The notes under the pieces are model-generated. The model made no database searches and had not been told where the DNA came from. It saw only the letters and a list, made by a program, of their open reading frames with translations. 5,626 nt of DNA from CAG-533 sp964589375 (GTDB lineage Bacteria; Bacillota_I; Bacilli_A; RF39; UBA660): assembly GCA_964589375.1 (NCBI GenBank), contig CAZPSA010000065.1, positions 1-5,626 on the forward strand. The letters run 5' to 3'. Of the stretch, positions 5,223 to 5,626 are shown piece by piece. The position numbers and the translations under genes were made by a program. The first letter of the stretch is position 1. Every line of letters begins with the position of its first letter.

Positions 5223-5626
5223 CTAGTTATCGGAATTTTTAATAGTCTTTTTTAAACTATCAATATATTTTAATACTAATTTGTTTTTGTTTTTTGAATT
5301 ATATACTATAGAAATACTATCAGTTGGAATATTTTTAAAACTTTCAATTACAACAACTAAACCATTTTCTACTTCATCCTCAATAAATTTCTTGTTTATA
5401 TAGCCGATCCCCATATCATTAATTATTAATTTTTTAAGTAGAGTTGAATTAGGAATCTCAATTTCAACAGAATAATTAATATTATTATCTATAAGGTATT
5501 GTTCAATATTTCTTCTTTTTTCAGTACTTCCAGGCAAAATCATAGGACAAACATAATCATCACAATTTTGGAATTTTTCTTCATAAAACTTTTTAGAACA
5601 AACAAATACATTTTCAGCATCTGCTA
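5223..5626 (-). CDS. LysR-type transcriptional regulator, C-terminal part (cut by window edge)
   Basis: The visible 133 codons are the end of the effector-binding domain of a LysR-family regulator. The frame is open to the window edge: it begins ADAENVFVCSKKFYEE (from 5624), continues MILPGSTEKRRNIEQYL, then IIND-MGIGYINKKFIEDEVENGLVVV and a DSISIVYNSKNKNKLVLKYIDSL tail. These match the family's strands and the GIGYI turn. The internal ATG at 5543 is not the start; the N-terminal helix-turn-helix lies outside the window. It stops at TAG, and the intergenic leader of the operon follows. LysR regulators usually respond to a pathway metabolite and control adjacent genes, so this protein may regulate the operon, although here it is transcribed in the same direction rather than divergently. 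The effector cannot be predicted. Confidence 0.85.
   Translation of the reverse strand, partial: ADAENVFVCSKKFYEEKFQNCDDYVCPMILPGSTEKRRNIEQYLIDNNINYSVEIEIPNSTLLKKLIINDMGIGYINKKFIEDEVENGLVVVIESFKNIPTDSISIVYNSKNKNKLVLKYIDSLKKTIKNSDN

Noticed and set aside
5223..5543. The 106-residue ORF as a complete small protein
   Set aside because: The frame stays open upstream of the ATG to the window edge with LysR effector-domain sequence, so the ATG is internal.

Overview
The window is very AT-rich (about a quarter G+C by eye). All genes lie on the minus strand, start at ATG, GTG or TTG, use strong Shine-Dalgarno (SD) sequences, and stop at TGA, TAA or TAG. This fits a low-G+C Firmicute (Clostridia or a related group) using the standard genetic code. 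No RNA gene, CRISPR array or mobile element was seen.

Read in the direction of transcription, from high to low coordinates, the layout is as follows. (1) The C-terminal end of a LysR-type regulator (5223-5626), cut by the window edge. (2) A 202-base intergenic leader (5021-5222) that is not empty. It holds a candidate extended -10 promoter inside a LysR-like dyad, a short ORF of 29 codons (5068-5157) behind a nearly perfect SD, and an intrinsic terminator (5033-5079) whose 5' arm contains the stop codon of that short ORF. (3) A radical SAM-like enzyme (3941-5020) with an unusual CX2CX2C cluster motif. (4) A compact, divergent phosphoketolase-like enzyme (1965-3959), cut by one in-frame TAA into 431- and 230-residue parts. 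(5) Two different PHP-domain phosphoesterases (859-1959 and 10-834).

The genes overlap or are separated by 24 bases or fewer, so they are read as one operon. Its only visible entry runs through the leader terminator, so expression is probably set by attenuation linked to translation of the short peptide, perhaps together with the LysR regulator. I do not recognise this gene combination as a named pathway. From the families present I infer small-molecule chemistry: a radical step, a thiamine diphosphate-dependent step on a sugar- or ketose-like substrate, and phosphate-ester hydrolysis. Substrate and product cannot be read from the sequence.

Three points matter most: the peptide-linked attenuator, the single in-frame stop in an otherwise intact phosphoketolase-like frame, and the altered active-site residues of that protein. 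Together they suggest an undescribed metabolic operon rather than ordinary central phosphoketolase metabolism.
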